Part shown: positions 9,834-21,700 of the stretch, in pieces
Position numbering within the stretch: the stretch's first letter is position 1
How the letters are laid out: each line of letters starts with the position of its first letter
NCBI GenBank assembly: GCA_026168455.1
Contig: CM047426.1
Coordinates: 64,901,238-64,965,237, forward strand
Reading direction: 5' to 3'
Source of the DNA: Theocolax elegans
Taxonomy: Eukaryota > Arthropoda > Insecta > Hymenoptera > Cerocephalidae
Length of the DNA: 64,000 bases
Program-made: the position numbers and the translations under genes
The notes under the pieces: generated by a model
Told to the model about the DNA's origin: nothing
Database searches by the model: none
Seen by the model: only the letters and a program-made list of their open reading frames with translations

Positions 9834-10561
9834 CATCATCAGATCATAATCATAGTCTAAATTAGACGATTTATTGTTCCAATTGAATTCTAAATCTTTA
9901 TTTTCTAGATCATCCTCAAATTCAATTGACATAGTTTCATACTCTTTTGAGCTTATTTGTATTTCATTAAATTTTATATTACCGATCTTTTCCCCAACTT
10001 CGTATATAATTTCATTATTAACCGTATCAATTAACATTTTTAAAATTTTTTGAGAATCATAACCTAATATACAAGGTCTTATTAATTTTGGTATTACTAT
10101 AAATGTTAAATTTTCCATTAATCCACCTATATTTGTTTTAAGTAAAACTTGTTGCTTAATTCGTGTTGATTTTAAACCCGTTGCACCTTTAATAATTTTT
10201 CCTGATATTGGTAATGTAGGTTTATTCTTGAATTGATTTTTATTTTTATTATAAAATTCTTCTGATATGCAAGTTATTTCACTCCCAGTATCTATTAAGG
10301 CATTTATTTCTATTCCTTCAATTTTTATATTTATTTCAGGGCATTTCTCAATTATTTTTTCATTTTTAACATTTTCATTATTTGGTTCAATATCATAAAT
10401 TAAATCTTCACGAGGATCTTGAAATATTGTATTTATTTCAATGTTTTTAGGTTCTTGAATTTTTTCAGTTGTATTTTGTGTTTTTTCCTTATCCGAGTTA
10501 CAAAATACAACTCTTTTTAGTTTCCCGAATCGGTTTTATGGATTTGTATGCTTGAATCATT
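9822..10561 (-). pseudogene. Gypsy A Pol remnant: aspartic protease
   Basis: Reached by -1 frameshift from Gag. The active-site motif DTGSEITCIS is encoded near 10270-10300, and the following residues (GATGLKSTRI, ILGYDSQK) match the protease of Gypsy B closely. The frame then reads through a protease-RT linker, enters the LTR repeat and stops at 9822, so the last residues are LTR-encoded. The protease would cleave Gag-Pol during particle maturation. Confidence 0.75.
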
Positions 10562-11818
10562 TTTTAAACTTACGTCTAGTATATCTATATTATTATAATC
10601 ATTTTCATATTTTTTCTCATATATTGGTTTAATTATTTTTTTTATTGGTTTAACCGTTTCAATAGCATTTATCTCGGTTGAGTTTCTTTTATTTTCCCAA
10701 GATCTATTTTGTTTATTATATCTTTCAAAATTTTCTTTTTGTTTATATTTTTCTTTATATTTATCATTTTCATTATATCTACTTGGTTGTTCAATTTTCT
10801 TTTGAGAATTATCATTTTTCTTTTCACGAATTTTATCTGCGTCAAAATCCGCTAGTATTTTAAATAAATGACTTTTATTTTTTACTTGTTGTCCCAAAAT
10901 TGCATATCGTATTGATTTTTCAAAATGTTCACTAATTTTATTTACTATTTCTGTTTCAGAAAAATCCATATCTAATTCTTTTATTAAACCAAATATATAA
11001 GTAGCATATTCTACTCTTGACCATTTATTATATTCATTATATTGACCAAATTCTACCTTTCTTTTTGCCGATCTTTGTAAAGTTTGATTCCAATATCTAT
11101 CTTTAAACACTTTAATAAATTGATTAAATGTTTCTATTTCTGATTCTTGTATATACCACCATTCTTTTGCTGAATCAGTTAATGATTGTGATATGCTAGC
11201 ACATATTTCATTAAAATTTAAATTATAGTTATTAACATATTTTTCTAAATCGATTAAAAAACGCATTGGTCGTTCATAAGGCTGTCCCGAAAACTTTGGT
11301 AAATCAATTTTAATTTTAGGCATTGATTCAGTAGAATTAAATGTTTGATTATATTCAATTACTTTTTCATTTGATTCTTTAAAAGATTTTTCAAGATTTT
11401 GTATTCTCTTATCATATTCCAATTCCATTTCTTTTATTTTATTTGAAAAATAATTTTTTAATTCTAAATATAAATCATCATTTAAAACTAATACTTTTAA
11501 TTCATTATTTTCTATTCTCAATTTTTTAACTTCATTATTCACCATTTTTAAATTATCAGATAACACTTCATTTTGTTCTATTAATTTTTGATTCAATAGA
11601 TTAATATTTTCATTACATTCTTTTCTATAATTATCAATTACATCTATATTTTTATTTTGATTTAATTCAATTTCTGTTTGTTTTTCATCTATTAACTTTA
11701 ATTCTTCTGTAACAGCCTCCTCCCAAGCATTACGTTTTTTATCGATTTCAGTTGTTTCTTCATTATTAAAAGAATTTTGCATATTTAACAAATATATACT
11801 TGATTTTCTTTTTGCCAT
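10517..11818 (-). CDS. Gypsy A Gag polyprotein
   Basis: 433 residues, uninterrupted. The N-terminal ~150 residues are coiled coil. Residues about 170-330 form the capsid-like region (PKFSGQPYERPMRFL, AKEWWYIQE, FKDRYWNQTLQ, RVEYATYIFGL, YAILGQQVKN), matching Gypsy B Gag throughout. The C-terminal part is Lys/Asn-rich and has no CCHC knuckle, so RNA binding probably relies on basic residues. Gag assembles the particle. A TTTAAAA slippery heptamer sits near its end at 10562-10568. Confidence 0.85.
   Translation of the reverse strand: MAKRKSSIYLLNMQNSFNNEETTEIDKKRNAWEEAVTEELKLIDEKQTEIELNQNKNIDVIDNYRKECNENINLLNQKLIEQNEVLSDNLKMVNNEVKKLRIENNELKVLVLNDDLYLELKNYFSNKIKEMELEYDKRIQNLEKSFKESNEKVIEYNQTFNSTESMPKIKIDLPKFSGQPYERPMRFLIDLEKYVNNYNLNFNEICASISQSLTDSAKEWWYIQESEIETFNQFIKVFKDRYWNQTLQRSAKRKVEFGQYNEYNKWSRVEYATYIFGLIKELDMDFSETEIVNKISEHFEKSIRYAILGQQVKNKSHLFKILADFDADKIREKKNDNSQKKIEQPSRYNENDKYKEKYKQKENFERYNKQNRSWENKRNSTEINAIETVKPIKKIIKPIYEKKYENDYNNIDILDVSLKNDSSIQIHKTDSGN
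10562..10568 (-). promoter_or_regulatory. -1 ribosomal frameshift site (T_TTA_AAA) between Gag and Pol
   Basis: In the Gag frame the minus strand reads agT TTA AAA, a canonical X_XXY_YYZ heptamer. A -1 slip here enters exactly the protease frame. Gypsy B has T_TTA_AAT at the equivalent Ser-Leu codons. Confidence 0.65.
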
Positions 11819-12157
11819 TTTGAAAAATCTATATAATATAAATTTAATATCTATATATTAACAAACAAATTTAAAATATTAATATTTAATAGAATTTTTA
11901 TATAATATTTTTATAACTTATATATATACTATCCATATAATAATTACCATATGTATCACCTATATATAAGCTATTAGTGCGAGTGAGAAACATTTGACTC
12001 TCGGTATATTGACAGAGAGCGCGGTCGCATAGTCGTAATCACTATTTTTCTATAAATTCAATATCCTACGCTGCTAAACTCTTAGACAAACGCGCGAAAA
12101 TTAATTATCTTAAATTTTCTTAGTTTAAGTTTTCATTTGAATTTTAATTTATTTATA

Positions 12158-12562
12158 TTATTTTATTTTTAAATTTTCGAATTTTTTAGTTAAATTATTT
12201 TTTATATAACTTTCAATTAATACAACTCTGGTTGCTAATTGTACATGTTTTCCTTGAATGAATTGAATATTTTGTTCCGTTATTTCTCGAAAACTTGTTA
12301 ATTCATGTTTTAGAAATCTATTTTGTTTTTCTAAAAGATCATTTTTATCTTTGATTGATTCTAATTGATTTTCCAAAATGTGTACCTTTTTAACTAATTT
12401 ATCATAACTTCCAGCAATAAATTCTAATCCTTCTTTATATTTTAATAATAATGATTCTTGATCTTCAATTTTTTCCGCGTTTTCCAATACTAAATCATTT
12501 AATTGATATGTTAACGCGTACAAATTATTGTCAAAAATTGATGAATCATATCGATTGATCAT
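12158..12562 (-). CDS. Gypsy A pre-gag coiled-coil protein
   Basis: 134 residues, largely heptad-repeat coiled coil (for example ILENQLESIKDKNDLLEKQ), lying between the primer-binding site and gag. I do not recognise a family. Gypsy B carries a decayed homologue in the same position, so it is a lineage feature, not a chance ORF. It may oligomerise or pair with the coiled-coil N-terminus of Gag; that is inference. Confidence 0.65.
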   Translation of the reverse strand: MINRYDSSIFDNNLYALTYQLNDLVLENAEKIEDQESLLLKYKEGLEFIAGSYDKLVKKVHILENQLESIKDKNDLLEKQNRFLKHELTSFREITEQNIQFIQGKHVQLATRVVLIESYIKNNLTKKFENLKIK

Positions 12563-12760
12563 TGTAACTCTTTTAGATTTGTTTAATTATTACTATTAAT
12601 ATTGCTATATCCTATGATTAAATGCAAATACGTAATTCTACTTCTAAATTACAGTAGAAAATTTTGTACGTGTAAAATAAAATTTATCTAAGCATGTGTA
12701 CTCAATTTTTACAAAATTTTTATTTTACAATATATATTTATATGTAATTTGATTTTTATC

Positions 12761-12779
12761 AGTCCCTGTCCGAGCGCCA
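12761..12779 (-). other. Primer-binding site of Gypsy A
   Basis: Two bases inside the LTR end, the minus strand reads TGGCGCTCGGACAGGGACT, which is close to the tRNA-Lys-type primer site of many retroelements. Confidence 0.7.
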
Positions 12780-12782
12780 TTT

Positions 12783-12913
12783 TGTGACGTGCCAACCTTT
12801 CTTTGGGTTTTACCGTTACTATAGATTTTGCTGCTTGTTATTAGATTAGATGTAAGTTAGGTGCGAAACCATCTTTGCATCTAAATCTTGTTGCAGACTT
12901 ATTAATCCGGGTT
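12783..12913 (-). repeat. LTR portion (5' copy) of Gypsy A
   Basis: Appears identical over 131 bp to 9703-9833. The true LTR may continue beyond 12913, where a minus-strand TG start has not been fixed. Confidence 0.8.
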
Positions 12914-14776
12914 TTATGTGTAAATTGAGACACATTATATTAGCACACATTGGCTATTATAACTGGAGTGTGTATTTGAGTATATTAATTATATATATTT
13001 TGTATGTATTATACACATTTCTATCACCGCGCATTGGGCCATAGAAATGGTAGTGTGTGATTTAATAATACTTAATGAATAACTATAAATTTTATATATA
13101 TATATTTACAATATTTATTTATTTAATTTCATTACAAATCCTTATAATAAAAGGACTTGTACTAATAAAACTATGAAATCTAATGTAAATGCTACGAAGG
13201 CTTATCAATCAATGAATATTGTATATAAATTTCCGTCCTTTATATACTATCTTTACCTCATTAGTACAAATCCTTTTTAAACATTTTTCGTCATATTTTA
13301 CATTAATTTCGTATTTTGATTTTTTATTTTAAATCATATTTTCTTTCTTGTTTCTATATACATGTAATATTATCTAAAATTCTAATTATTTACAAGAAAT
13401 AATTGCATATTTATTTTCATATCCTATGCATTTTTGTAATTACTTTTATTTTATAATTTTTTTTATTAATTCTATAACCTCAATTATTTCTACATTTAAA
13501 AATAATCTTAAATTCATTTTTTAAACTTACAATCGTTTTTTATTCTACTTATAAATTTCACTTTGTCTTTTACACAATTACAAAATTAAATATATTATAA
13601 TTTTTATTATTTTTAAATGTACAAATATCTTCGCATACTGATTTTGCATAAACATATAATTTTTGTAATTAATTTCTGTTTTGCCGTAAAATTAAAAATT
13701 AAATTCTTTTTTATACATTTTAAATTGAATATTTGTATTTATTTTATTGTATAATAATATTCTATTTACAATTAATTATTCATTTAATTATAAAATATTT
13801 ATTTTTAATATAACTGCAATTGCATTTTTATTATTTCTAAATTTGCGCTTTAAATCGTGACACGCTATAATTCTAAGAATTTACATGTTAGTCAATTTCA
13901 GCTGACAATATTCTTGTGGATATTTACATTTATATATAGTTCATTGATCTTTCTAAGAAATCTATTTTGATGACCTATATCCTCTTATATAAATTTACGT
14001 ATTTATGAAATAATATAATTATATGTAGTTGTATACGTCACAAAGGTTGATAAAGAATAATTCTAAGTAAATGCAGTAATATAAAATATAATTTATAGAG
14101 CTAAGGGACAGATTAATTTACGAGTGTTTCAAACGAAAAAGAGACTGATAAGTAGTGTTGAAGATATTATTCGAAGCCAATACGCATATAAGCGGGATCG
14201 CCGATAGTGAGATCGAAACGAAGGGTTGCGCAAGAGTTTTTTTTATACTGCACTATAAAATCAATGCTCGGAGAAGAACCGGCGATGGGAAACATGAACT
14301 AGAAAATTCGAGCATTAGAAGGAAGTAATAAATTAAGCCGTTCTTTGGATAATGTCGCAGTAATAAAAGGGGGACAGCAAATTCTCCGAATTAACTACGA
14401 AGAGATACAGAAAATGCATGGGATTCAATAATTTTTAATCACGCACATCTAATGGTCCAATCGGGTGCAAGCACAGAAAAATCGAGAACTACTTACGCAA
14501 TTTCCATATAAGGCAAAGTGTAAGACAAGGACAGATGCATAGATTTTTAGGGTATCAAAAAGAGGACCCAGAACAGACACAACCACTCCTAATTTTTCAT
14601 CTAAAGCTTTCATAAGGCGAAGCTCTGCTAGTTAACTCTTTGATTTTTATCCGAGGGCGTGGCACTGCTATTCGGACTTTAAAGTAATACGAATTCAAAA
14701 TCAAGAGAGATCTTCTATTCGGGAATCGAGACGCATCGTTGACATCTACGAGCCATAGTCAAGGAACTACGACTTC

Positions 14777-14778
<2 letters not shown>
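12914..14778. other. AT-rich DNA, no gene recognised
   Basis: About 1.9 kb of A/T-rich sequence. The first part may be the rest of the Gypsy A LTR. From about 14100 the composition is more balanced, but I see no conserved ORF. Confidence 0.4.

Positions 14779-14835
<57 letters not shown>
14779..14835. repeat. (TA)n microsatellite
   Basis: About 28 TA units immediately before palindromic element P1. Confidence 0.95.
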
Positions 14836-14837
<2 letters not shown>

Positions 14838-15783
14838 GCTATTTCACGTCAAGAGGTACGATGAAAATTTTAAATCGCTCCAAAATTTGAGAACAGGCTG
14901 GAAATATCTTCAAGAAGATAGAAAAAAAAATTTTAGGTGTTAAAAATAATTTGCCTAAGAGTTATTCCACCATGAAAAATGGAAATTTTTTAATTTTTTA
15001 GAAAATTTTCTATTTTTAAAGCCATTTATCTCAAAATCTATTAATTTTTTTGAAAAAATATTATTAACAACTTTTGTTCAAAATAATCTTTAAAATTCAT
15101 CTACCTAGGTTACAATTCTTTATTTTAAAATCTCGAAGAGATAGGACACTCGAAAATATTAAAAATCAAAAAAAGGCGACCACGCCACAATCGATTTTGA
15201 TCTAATACCGCTCAAAAGATGACATTTTTTGAGAGCTTTCGAATGGCGGTGGTTAGATTATTGGCCAAGACCGCTGATGTAAGTTATGCCTCATAAAACT
15301 TATAAAATCACTAATTTTCATATATTTTAGGGCATAACCTACAACAGCGGTCTTGGCCAATAATCTGACCACCGCCATTCGAAAGCTTTCAAAAAATGTG
15401 ATCTTTTGAGCGGTGTTAGATCAAAATCGATTGTGGCGTGGTCGCCTTTTTTGATATTCAATATTTCCGGGCGTTCTATCTCTTCGAGATTTTAAAATTA
15501 AGAATTGTAACGTAGGTAGATAAGTTCTAAAGATTATTTTGAACAAAAGTTGTTTGTAATGTTTTTTCAAAAAAATTAATAGATTTTGAGATAAATGGCT
15601 TTGAAAATAGAAATTATTCTAAAAAATTGAAAAATTTCCATTTTTCATGGTGGAATAACTTTTAGGCAAATTATTTTTAACACCTAAAATTTTTTTTCTA
15701 TCTTCTTGAAGATATTTCCAGCCTGTTCTCAAATTTTGGAGCGATTTAAAATTTTGATCGTACCACTTGACGTGAAATAGCCC
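14836..15783. mobile_element. Palindromic inverted-repeat element P1 (~948 bp)
   Basis: Starts GGGCTATTTCACGTCAAG and ends with its imperfect complement. The two arms are complementary over almost the full length, meeting near 15310. No transposase is encoded; the short minus ORF at 15619-15804 is only a translation of an arm. Flanked by TA repeats, so probable TA target. Nearly identical to P2 at 25451-26397. Confidence 0.85.
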
Positions 15784-15842
15784 ATATATATTATGACGCC
15801 TCACTCTAACTACATGTAGACAAATAGTATAGAGTTAAGAAA

Positions 15843-15917
15843 GCAGCGTGATAGCATAGTGGTTAGAACGTAGGTTTAGAAACCCGAACTATCAGGGTTC
15901 AAATACCATCGGATGAA
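15843..15917 (+). other. tRNA-like segment with A and B boxes in the LTR
   Basis: TAGCATAGTGG (15852-15862) matches the pol III A box and GGTTCAAATACC (15896-15907) matches the B box closely, 44 bp apart. A T-rich run follows. The acceptor and T stems do not pair well, so this is not a functional tRNA but a tRNA-derived, SINE-like piece. The same segment is in the 3' LTR at 23099-23173. Confidence 0.6.
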
Positions 15918-16301
15918 ATTTTTTTATTTTAAAATTAATTAATTAAATATAAGAAAATTAACTAATAAAACGCGAAATGCTTAAAATAACAAAAAATATA
16001 ATTTTACTATATTTTTTATTATTATTATTATTTTTTGCTATTATACATGCGAAAAATTAGAAAAACACCCATAAATTTACGAAAACTTCTTATTTGCGAT
16101 TTTATAAAATTAATTAATAATTATTTATAAATAAATAATTATAAATAAAGTATCACCTGAACGAAAGTTTATGTAAATATAGTAAAATGATACGAAGATT
16201 TAATTAAGTAATTTATATTATATAGATATAGTACCAAGAGCGACGCATAGGTGGCGAAAGCGAGAAAATTGAAACTCGAAAGTAAAACTCAACCGAGAGT
16301 G

Positions 16302-16308
16302 TATATAA
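16302..16308 (+). promoter_or_regulatory. TATA box of the Gypsy B LTR promoter
   Basis: TATATAA, with a GCAGTCG initiator-like sequence about 20-25 bp downstream. Confidence 0.6.
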
Positions 16309-16729
16309 GAGCAGCCAGCGGAGCAGTCGAGAGACTCGATCGATCTCAATACTTTTGTATGTAAGGCTTATAGCCTTACAAATCTTTATCAAAAGTTCTT
16401 TACTGATGGAGGTACTTTGCGCTCCCCAGTAGTCGAACAAAATAAAGAACCAAAAATTAATCTTTCTTTTCTTTTCTTGTCTATAACACTGAGTCGAAAC
16501 CAATACACTTATACGAACCGCTCATGGAAGAGCAAGGCACGTCTTCCATGATTCGGTATCGTCAACGCATACATATATACTAATATACACTTACAGTTTA
16601 AGGTGCTACAGAGAGAGCAGTGCGCGTCTCCTTGTTTTCACTGACACTTCTTTTTCAGCACATTATTACAGCAAAAAAGTATCTACATATAAATTTTGTA
16701 TAGGTGCACCAAATGGAGCACGTTACAAA

Positions 16730-16747
16730 TGGCGATCCTGCCAGGAT
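16730..16747 (+). other. Primer-binding site of Gypsy B
   Basis: TGGCGATCCTGCCAGGAT starts two bases after the LTR. Form and position fit a tRNA primer site. I do not assign the tRNA. It differs from the Gypsy A site. Confidence 0.6.
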
Positions 16748-16883
16748 CTTTTATAAACAGTGCGTCAATTTTGAATTTAAGCGTAGATGTTAAAATTAGA
16801 TAAAGATCCTGATATTATAATATGTGAATATAGCGTACCACGATCAAATTAAAAATTAAAATTGTTTTCTAGGTAAAATAACA

Positions 16884-17230
16884 ATGAGTGAAAGAAATGA
16901 TCAAATTTTCGTGTCAAATGAACAACCTTCGAATATCGATGACCGGCTAGATTTATTGTAGATTGTAATTGAAAAGTTGATTGGTGATATTGATCAGTTG
17001 AAAGATAAAATATCAGACTTAAAAGACGAAAATTTTGTTTAAAAAAAAAAGAAAAAAAAAATGAAAATAAACGCCTAGAAAAAGAAATAAAATTAACAAA
17101 TGAATTTATAATTAATACAAGTAATCAAACGAAAGAACAACGCATTAAACTATCCACGCTTATTTTTTTTTGAAATGTGGATCAAAAATGTTTTAGCTGA
17201 TAAAATCGGAAAATTAACATTGGAAAATTA
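16884..17230 (+). pseudogene. Gypsy B pre-gag coiled-coil ORF, decayed
   Basis: Starts with ATG at 16884, has an in-frame TAG at 16959 and a frameshift in the A-run near 17041. The remaining pieces (EKLIGDIDQLKDKISDLKDE, then EMWIKNVLADKIG) align with the intact 134-residue ORF of Gypsy A. Confidence 0.55.
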
Positions 17231-17288
17231 ATGAAAATTCAAACAATATAGCAAATATTTTTTTTTTGTCAGTCTAAAAATAGTTAAA

Positions 17289-18685
17289 ATGGCTATAAAT
17301 CGTAGGTCAGGTATAATTCTGTCAGAATTAGAAAATGGAGATTTAAATGAAACGGCATCCCAAGAAATAACATGGAAAAAAGCAGTTTCTGAAGAACTCG
17401 CAGAATTATTCGATCAAGACACTAAGATGGAAAATGATATTAAAACAAATAATGAATCTATCAATGTAAATTATAAATGTTTAAAAAATTTAATAAAAAA
17501 TGTAGAAACAAATATGATAAAGGAGATAAAATTGTTATCGGACGAAAACGCCAAATTAAATGATAAAATTATAAGTTTAGAGCATAAAAATTCGGAATTA
17601 GAGCATAAAAATTCAGAATTATTAACTAAAATAAATGATTTAGACGAAGAGGTCGAGGGTATAGGAAATAATATAGATAACAAAAAATTAAAAAATCAAT
17701 TATTAGATGTCATAAAAAAAATGACGAAATCAATTTAAACAAATTCAATACTATTGAAAACGAACTGAAAATGGTTCAAGAAAAAAATAAAAACATCGCA
17801 TTTAATTCAACACAGATTGAACGAAATTCTAAATTAAAACTCAAAATTCCAACGTACACGGGTGCTGCAAATGAACGACCAATTCGCTATCTAAATGATC
17901 TAAATAAATACTTAACAAATACTGCAAATTCATACGACGAAATGATTTGTGTAATATCACAATCACTATCCGACAAAGCAAAGGATTGGTGGTATTTACA
18001 GGAAGGGGAAATAACTGATTATGAAGATTTCCAAAATAAATTCAAAGAAAGGTATTGGAGTAACACTATACAACGACAAGCTCGTAGAAGGGTTGAATTT
18101 GGACAATATTATCCGGGTAGGCAATCGCGAGTAGAATATGCCACATATATTTTAGGATTAGCCAAAGAAATAAATTTAGATTATACTGAGACAGAGTTAG
18201 TTGAAAAAATAAGTGATCAATTTGAAAAAGAAATTAAATATGCAATTTTGGGCCAACGTTTAAAAAATTTTAATAATTTATTTAAAATACTATCGGATTT
18301 TGATAGTTCGCAAAATATCGATAAGAAAATGAAAAATTCAAATGAAAAAACCCCTAACCCTAACCAAAACGACAAAAAATCGTTTGACGAACCCGAATTA
18401 GATAAAAAGCCTCAATCAAACGAAAATAGAAATAACTCGTTTAAGCAAGGTTTCAATAAAAATTTTAATAAAGATAACTATAATAATAGAAATGAACGAA
18501 CGTGGCAAAGGAGCAATACTCCTCAAGTGAATGCCATTTCACTACAAAAAAATGAAAAGAAAAAAGTCATTAAACCGAATTATACCAGTAAAAAAGATAC
18601 TGATGATGAAAATAATGATAGTTTAAATATGTCTTTCGAATCACCAGTCGAAGTACATTCCACCGAGTCGGGAAACGAAAATTAG
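17289..18685 (+). pseudogene. Gypsy B Gag, one frameshift
   Basis: The N-terminal coiled-coil part (17289-17738) and capsid-like part (17771-18685) are in different frames. The shift lies in an 8-A run at 17714-17721. Conserved stretches include PTYTGAANERPIRYL, AKDWWYLQEGE, FKERYWSNTIQRQARR and YATYILGLAKEI. No zinc knuckle; the tail is Asn/Lys-rich. Compared with Gypsy A this is the same Gag family. The homopolymer shift could also be a sequencing error. Confidence 0.85.
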
Positions 18686-18704
18686 TTGTATTTCACGACT
18701 CGGT
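18622..18704 (+). promoter_or_regulatory. -1 frameshift signal: T_TTA_AAT plus downstream stem
   Basis: The heptamer at 18622-18628 lies in the Gag frame as agT TTA AAT, and the pol frame opens exactly there (preceding in-frame TAG at 18619). A 9-bp perfect inverted repeat, ACCGAGTCG (18662-18670) with CGACTCGGT (18696-18704), follows. The spacer of about 33 nt is longer than usual for such signals. Confidence 0.65.
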
Positions 18705-21700
18705 AAACCCACATAGAAATAAAAGAAATACAACTCACGGGTTAAAAAATCATAACTATAATCAACTAAATATTAACACAATTTATTTGGATCCAAGAGA
18801 AGATTTAATTTACGATGTTGAACAGAATGAAAATGAAGTTGATTACAATAAAGGAAGTAAAATTTATAATTGCCCCGAAATAAATATTAAGATAAATAAT
18901 ATAGACATTCGGGCGTTAATAGATACAGGAAGTGAAATTACCTGTATCTCCGAAGAATTTTTTATAAAAAATAGAGAAATGTTAAAAACATGTCCAATGC
19001 TACCAATTGCCGGAAAAATAATAAAAGGAGCTACCGGATTAAAATCAACGAGAATAAACAAACACATATTATTAAAAACAGATATAAATGGAATTAAAAT
19101 GGATTTAATTTATTTAATAATACCAAAACTAGTAAAAGATTGTATTTTAGGGTATGATTCGCAAAAACAACTAAACATGATAATTAATACGAAAAATGAA
19201 GAAATACAATTTAACGTGGGTTATGAAAATAGTTTAATAAATTATAAAACTAGGCACATTGATGCAAAAGAATATACTGCTCTATCAGTAGAATTTAATT
19301 ATGATATTGAAGAAAATGATAATTCTAAAGATTATATCAAAAACATATCTAAACAATTAGATTATGAATACGATATTTCAATAAAGGAAATTGATGATAA
19401 AATCAAGCTATGTGAATCTCTAAAAGATAACCAAAAAACTAAGCTAAAAGATTTGATAATTAAACATAAATCTATTTTTCAAAGAACCCCAGGATTATTG
19501 TTAAATTTTGAGTATGAATTACAAGTAAAAGATAATATAACATATTTTAGAAAACCATACCCTATACCAATAAATTACCGTGAAAAAGTAAAAAAAGAAG
19601 TTGAAAATATGTTGAAATTTGGGCTTATTCGCCGCTCAAATAGCCCATATATAAACCCATGTGTTATTGTACCGAAAAAAGATGGAAATATAAGAATATG
19701 CTTAGATGCACGAAAATTAAATGAAATGTTAGTAAACGATTATGAATCACCCCCCGGGGTTGAGGAAATTTTTATGCAATGTAGAAACCGCGAAACAATG
19801 TCAAATTTCGATTTATCAAATAGTTTCTGGCAAATTGCCTTAACGGAAAATAGCAAAAAATATACCGCTTTTATATGCGATAACAAGGTTTACGAATTCA
19901 ATGTAGTACCATTTGGCATTAAAATAAGTAGTTCGGCATTACTACGAGGTTTAAATGAGGCGATTTCCGGGTTAGAAAAATTTTTACTATCATTTGTAGA
20001 TGATTTATTTGTAATTTCAAAAGATTTTGAAGAACATTTAGACCATTTAGAAATTTTGTTTAAACGACTACAAAAAAGTAATTTAAGATTAAATTTTAAA
20101 AAATCAAATTTTGTAAAAAAAGAAATAAAATTTTTAGGTAACGTAATTACCAGTAAAGGCATAAAGCCAGATATAGAGAAAATAAAATCAATAAAAAATT
20201 TTAAAAGACCACGAAACATACGAGAACTACAAAGCTTTTTGGGTTTTATTAATTTCTATACTAAATTTGCGAAAAATTTTTCAAAAGAAACAGTACCATT
20301 ATTGAAATTACTAAAAAAGAACGTAAAATATGAATGGACAGAAATACATCAAACTGCGTTTAACAAAATAAAAAACCTTTTTGATGAAAATATAATTCTT
20401 ACATTTGTTGATATAGATAAACCTTTCATATTAACAACGGATGCAAGTGATTTCGCAATTGCCGGTATACTATCCCAAATTGACGAAAACAATGAAGAAA
20501 ATATAGTTACGTATGTTAGTCGAACATTGAAAGGTAGCGAATTAAATTATTTTACTACAGAAAAAGAGATGCTCGCAGTGGTTTGGGCATGCCACAAACT
20601 AGATACTTACTTGAAAGGTACCAGCGAAATTACAGTACGTACTGATCATGAGGCTTTGAGTTTTTTAAAGAATTGTAAATTAAATAATGCGCGCCTAAGA
20701 CGCTGGAATTTAGCGCTACAAGATTATAATATTAAACTAGAATACATACCAGGAAATAAAAATCAGGCAGCAGATTATTTAAGCCGAATAAATAATTTAG
20801 AAGCCAAAAATGTTAAAGATTCAGAAATAATTATAGCAGCAATTGTAAAAAAAACAATAAATAAGCAACTAATACACGATTTAAAAAATTTAGAAATACT
20901 TCAAAAAGAAGACAAATTTTGTTTAAAAATTATAAAAAAAATAAATGAAAATGATGAATACAATCGTTATAAATTTACAAACGGGTATCTATGCAAAATC
21001 TATCCAGAATGTTTAAAAATAGTACTACCAGAAAATATTATAAAGTTATTAATAATTGAATTCCATGAATACTACGGTCATGTTGGTCCACGTAAAATTT
21101 ATAAATTACTATTAGATTATTTTTTCATACCTAAATTAAGAAAAAAATGCAGTGAATATTTAAGAACTTGTGAAATGTGCCAAAAAAGTAAACATTTAAC
21201 TGTCAAGTATAGATCAACTGTTCAACCTATAATAACAAATGCTCCTAGAGAACTTGTATCAATCGATTTCTATGGACCAATGCCTACATCGATAGGAGGT
21301 GCAAAATATATATTGTCAACAATTGACGTTTTTTCAAAATTTGTAGTGTTATATCCTATAAAGAAAGCAAATACACTAACTGTTATAAATAAAATGACGA
21401 ATTATATAAAAAATTACGGAAAAATGAATGCAATTATAAATGATCATGGTACGCAATATACCAGCGAAAAGTGGAAAAATTATTTAGAAAATGAGAATAT
21501 AAAATTAATCTTCTCGTCTATTCGCCATCCTCAAAGTAATATTATCGAGAGAGTCCACAGAGAAATTTCAAGAATTTTACGATCCACGTTAAAAAAACAT
21601 ACAGGATGGGCGAAAGAAATACAAAACGTAGAAAATATATTAAATAATGTACACCACGAAACCACCGGGTTTCCACCAATCGAATTACAATTCGACATTA

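Larger units (their letters stand above)
9703..12913 (-). mobile_element. Gypsy/Ty3 LTR element A, internally deleted
   Basis: The ends are direct repeats of 131 bp (9703-9833 and 12783-12913) that appear identical. Reading on the minus strand: repeat, primer-binding site, pre-gag coiled-coil ORF, Gag, and a -1-frame protease. RT, RNase H, integrase and the polypurine tract are missing, because the pol frame runs straight into the second repeat. It is therefore non-autonomous and would need pol from a relative such as element B. The right LTR may extend past 12913, because the minus-strand repeat end there does not start with TG. Confidence 0.8.
15794..16727 (+). repeat. 5' LTR of Gypsy B
   Basis: 934 bp, begins TGACGCC and ends CGTTACA. 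Contains a tRNA-like A/B-box segment near its start, a TATA box at 16302-16308, a likely start site near 16322 and AATAAA at 16441-16446. Confidence 0.85.

Noticed and set aside
15619..15804. Recurrent ORFs reading FHVKW.DQNFK at 15.6, 36.7, 39.1, 40.0 and 52.1 kb
   Set aside because: They are translations of the conserved ends of the palindromic elements; no start, length or codon pattern supports a gene.
15852..15917. A functional tRNA gene in the LTR
   Set aside because: A and B boxes are good but acceptor and T stems do not pair.
16213..16503. 96-residue minus ORF present in both LTRs of Gypsy B
   Set aside because: Identical because the LTRs are identical; it overlaps the promoter and shows no domain.
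18350..18366. CCCTAACCCTAACC resembling a telomere repeat
   Set aside because: Only two units and it encodes PNPNQN within the Gypsy B Gag frame.
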